64,000 nt of DNA from Przewalskia tangutica (taxonomy: Eukaryota > Streptophyta > Magnoliopsida > Solanales > Solanaceae). Below, piece by piece: positions 60,801 to 64,000 of the stretch. Numbering within the stretch: the first letter of the stretch is position 1; every line of letters starts with the position of its first letter. Both the position numbers and the translations under genes were made by a program. The notes under the pieces were generated by a model, which saw nothing but the letters and a program-made list of their open reading frames with translations, ran no database searches and was not told the origin of the DNA. The DNA lies in assembly GCA_029844215.1 (NCBI GenBank), contig CM056727.1:22543450-22607449 (forward strand), read 5' to 3'.

Positions 60801-61345
60801 GTACTTTTTGTTACAAATATAATTGAAATCAAAGTGCTTTTAACAGTTTAGAACACTTCAAATGGCTTTTGAAAAGCCTGTTATTACTAGATTAGAACTC
60901 AGCCTGTGGGATTACTACTGCAGACATTCATCTTTACTGCTGAAGGGGTTATGATTACGAGAAATCTTTCTTCCTGGTGTTTATGAATTACTTAAGAAGT
61001 TCTTCTAAAAATATGGATGCGTTATTTCCAAGGGGAGTTGGATCCTGGAGAAGTTAGCTACTGCTTGAGCTGTGAGCCCTTTGAGAAACCGACTAAAAAT
61101 CTACTACTTCTAATATGCTCTGTCAACTTCCCTAAGTGCGCATGTCTCAAGCATTTGAGTTTTCCCGTATACTAGTCTTAGACGTGGAATTAATTTCTCA
61201 AGGTACAATATTTCTCTTGCTTCGAATCCTATGAACTAGACTGAGATACTGATCACAGGTTGATATTTGCAGCGTTGCAGTTTATAAGGCATTATACAAG
61301 AGCTTTGGTGGCTTTGCTGCAGACGTTGTTGCCGCCATAGATCAG
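57874..61345 (+). CDS. Subtilisin-like serine protease, SBT2 type (5' part, exons 1-5)
   Basis: Secreted subtilase (MEROPS S8), cut by the window edge. Exons: 57874-58115, 58728-58881, 59008-59405, 60366-60461, 61273-61345, all with GT-AG borders. Together they give exactly 321 codons, with phases that fit. The start ATG is in good context (AAAATGG). Residues 1-25 are a signal peptide (KLFLVVLILGVFVNCGLC). Residues 34-140 are the I9 inhibitor propeptide (AVYIVTLKQDPVSHLYGE; LINGFAVLVTP), with a His-rich insertion HHHPHHHH near residue 60. The protease domain begins at about 150 (TTHTPQFLGL). The catalytic Asp is residue 188 in GFIDTGIDPTHPSF and the catalytic His residue 263 in GDGHGTHTAS; VAVYKALYKSFGGFAADVVA follows. 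The oxyanion Asn and catalytic Ser must lie in later exons off the right edge. DTGIDPTHPSF and the many introns point to the SBT2 group, unlike the mostly intronless SBT1 genes. Confidence 0.9.
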
Positions 61346-62373
61346 GTATCTTTTCAGTTTTAGTTAAGAGAACAGAGAAGAAAGGGTACAAAAGAAAGGA
61401 ATGTATCTGTGTTGTATGGACATCACATCAACGAGAGAAGAAAGTAAAAGAAGTTGATAGTGCTTCGGTCTTTTTGATTGTGTATAACCTTGCAAAGAGG
61501 ATATGGAACTTCTATCTTCCGATTGTTGATGTGTGGACATTTATGTTGAACTAGAATCATTCCCCTCACTTGAATTTTGGGAGTTCCACTTCCATCTGAG
61601 GATGCTCTTGATTTCCTTTTCATGAGCTAGCTTTTCCATATAAACAGCTAAAAAGAAAAGAAGGAACAAAACATCATTATCTGGTCTGTTTCCATGAGCT
61701 TAACATGATCAGGCAGATGTAGATTTGCTACAAGTATCTTAATATCCTTTAGCAAACCATATGTAGTCAGTCTTATGACAGGACTGGTCACCCGAATTTG
61801 ACTCTTACATATTTATGCTACACTTTGATCAGGGCCTATTCTCTACTCTTGACGGTTAAATAACCTTGTCTCTAGGATTTGCCTCCATATCTTAGTCCTT
61901 GACCGATTAATAGAGGGCATCAGGGTCCTTTACCTGTTGCAAAAAATTATATGGTTTTACAAGACCCTGGGCTGCATTCCTCATTTTAGAATCCTAAACA
62001 GACATTTCAGCTTCAGTGATATTTATATGGATGTCCACAGCTTTCTTGTGCTCTCTCTTTTTAGCATTTGCTCTAGGATTGCTCTTCTCGAATAGTGGGT
62101 TGGTCATTTGGAGTATAAAGGCTTGAGAGAGGCATTTTATGTGGATTTCAGTCATCGCTGAAACAGCTATGCTTCAAATTGAGATGAGAACTAATGTTAC
62201 AAATAGGATGAACTGAAAGGAGTGAGCGAGTGAATTTTAAGATTAATCTTCCGAAGTGTAGAAAAGGTGTTGACAATTTTCATTACCATTCTCACACGGG
62301 GAAGAGAATTTACGAGCACCAGTGACGATTTAGAACTAACATACCAGAGCTTATATATGTACCAGATCTACTA

Positions 62374-63337
62374 CTCCCTCCGTTCATTTCTACTTGTCCA
62401 TTATACTAAAATAAATTTTCACTTTTACTTGTCCACTTCAGCATATCAAGTGAAAACAATTTCTTTTTTGTTTGTTTTACCCTTAGCATTGTTGGAACTT
62501 GTAGAAGAAGAAGAGCAAAAGTGATCAAAATAAGCGTTGCGATTTTAGCGCGGCCATGGCGCTGCAAGCGGCGCTGAGCGATGGAAAAATCCGTCGGCAA
62601 TACCGGGAAGTAGCGCCACGGTGCCAAAACTTCAGAGAGCTCTGCAGATTTTATAGCGCCACGACGCTATGGGGCAGAGCTGCGACGCTAATCCAACGGG
62701 AAAATCCAGTTTGAACCAAAAGTTGTGTCTCTTCCCATGGGTCACAACCTTTGGAGTGGAACGCTGCCATGGACGAAAATTCATGCTATAAAAGCATGTG
62801 GATCACTTGTTAGAACACACACAATACTCATAACATTACAATCAATCATTAAATTCATCTAATTCATCTAATGATCTAAGATTGTGGCTCTATTATCTTC
62901 TTCTTCAAAAGACTATTTTCTGAAGAACACGTATAGTAAATTCGCCAGGAGTGAAGTTCTTGTGTGAGAACTTTCACTCAGATAGTTGTATCTTCAAGGC
63001 AGACGTTCGTTGAACTACAACACAAGTGGGGACGAATTTTTGACTTAGGACACTGCATCAAGCAGACCTCTATCTACACCAAGTTAGTATGAGTTTATAT
63101 ACTTGTTGTTTTTATTGTTGTTGATTTCAATTGATATTGAAATACTATTATCTTATTGTGGTTATTCATTGGAAGGTCTAGATTGGATATAACAAGCATT
63201 AATTGCTCATTCCAAATTATTTTCCAAGTCCATTAAGATATACACCAATTAATATGAGTCTCATAGTAAAATATGCACTTAATTTATTATTTCTTAAGGA
63301 ATGTGTCCATTGTGGACAAGTAAGTGAACGGAGGGAG
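62374..63337. mobile_element. Stowaway MITE with nested solo LTR, in an intron
   Basis: Ends CTCCCTCCGTTCATTTCTAC and TAAGTGAACGGAGGGAG are inverted repeats, flanked by TA on both sides (62372-62373 and 63338-63339), the Stowaway target duplication. Just inside, TACTTGTCCA pairs with TGGACAAGTA. Without the nested LTR and its 5-bp duplication the MITE is 254 bp, a normal size. Confidence 0.9.
62490..63194 (+). mobile_element. Solo LTR inside the MITE (705 bp)
   Basis: Begins TGTTGGAACTTG and ends GGATATAACA, flanked by a perfect AGCAT duplication (62485-62489 and 63195-63199). A strong TATA box, CTATAAAAG, at 62786-62794 faces the same direction as the subtilase gene. It carries versions of the GC palindrome at 62547-62563, 62612-62625, 62655-62668 and 62677-62689. 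The family is not one of the others seen here. Confidence 0.88.
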
Positions 63338-64000
63338 TATTTAGTAGGCACCTCCCTCCTTCCATTGAATTAGGGAACTTTCATATTTTGGTAAAAAATG
63401 ATTCGTTGGATTAATAAATTCATGAACTGTGGAATTAGCATTTAAACCGTAGAAATATGTTTGAACGACTTTAGAAATGACCAAACAATAAGATTTTCAA
63501 GGACAATCATAAAGAATATCGAGAAATTCGCTATGAATACCATTTAATAAAAGAACTTGACTTGTGGAATAGGTATGGTATTAACTTTTCCAGGATACAG
63601 CAAAGCTGTAGGTTGTGACGTCCAGGCATACTACACCAGCAAACAAAGAAATTGACAAATTCAAATTAAAAAAAGAAGAAGAAAGATTTAACTGATATTC
63701 AATGACATTGACACATTGTTATGAAATTATTTTTACACTAGCAGTAAAATTAGCCTCTTATAAAAAGTTGTTTTAGTTTCCAGATTCTACTTATTTCTAG
63801 ACTCTTACGTGGTCACCTTTAATAACAACTCATTGAGAATATTCTCATATCTTTTCTTTATGTACCTTTGTCGAGAAGTACGTTATAAGTTGCACCATTG
63901 ACATTCGAGATGGTTGTGCTCGCTAATACGAGATCTCCCACAGCAATCATAGATAGCACAGGATGTGAATATATCTCACCTCATTGGATTTGGCTTGGTT

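Larger units (their letters stand above)
61346..64000 (+). other. Long fifth intron of the subtilase gene (runs to window end)
   Basis: Starts GTATCT. No further S8 exon is found before the window edge: the next segment expected, GVDI(I/L)SLS, is not seen in any forward frame. It holds a Stowaway MITE with a nested solo LTR (62374-63337); the rest is unremarkable AT-rich intron. Confidence 0.7.

Overview
The window looks like nuclear DNA of a flowering plant. It is AT-rich, the one gene is split by GT-AG introns, there are no bacterial-style operons, and almost everything else is LTR retrotransposon, SINE or MITE. The mix (chromovirus LTRs reading TGTTACACCCCG, TS-like SINEs, Copia elements of the DTACGSH and QQGN types) suggests a eudicot, probably an asterid and perhaps Solanaceae. 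That placement is inference from memory of families, not a database match.

Layout. 1-1094: 5' part of a minus-strand Copia (gag and LTR). 1352-1627: Stowaway-like MITE. 1939-6895: short non-autonomous Athila/Tat-like Gypsy element with both LTRs. 6896-7370: CCA/CAC-rich simple sequence. 8405-9162: GGTCCG-rich inverted-repeat MITE. 9958-10112: 5'-truncated SINE. 10717-11653: probable solo LTR. 11747-22672: a broken Copia family (D1, D2), invaded by a Tekay/Del-type solo LTR (16529-19486) and a related fragment (20378-21154). 22842-22963: SINE. 23437-28096: complete Copia A with apparently identical LTRs and a 5-bp target duplication. About 28650-30957 and 42272-42503: two halves of Copia C, split by an 11.3-kb Ogre/Tat-like element (30958-42266) with 4-kb LTRs, no recognisable gag-pol and tandem arrays in its 3' untranslated region. 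42504-48560: Copia B, interrupted by an Athila-like solo LTR. 49159-57054: Copia E with both LTRs and a target duplication, interrupted by a second Tekay-type solo LTR. 57066-57302: SINE. 57874-61345: the first five exons of a subtilisin-like serine protease (SBT2 type); the gene runs off the right edge after an intron of more than 2.6 kb that holds a Stowaway MITE carrying its own nested solo LTR.

The only host protein gene I can support is the subtilase. The retroelement ORFs are nearly all interrupted.

The most striking unexplained signal is a GC-rich palindrome, RGCRCCGCGGYGCY (core CCGCGG), repeated in at least six retroelement families that otherwise look unrelated. It sits in LTRs, in the leader between PBS and gag, and even inside the integrase-RT linker of Copia E. 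A second, more technical signal is that the two Ogre LTRs, and possibly some other elements, differ mainly by small indels at CAG/CTG sites, which looks more like a sequencing artefact than ageing.
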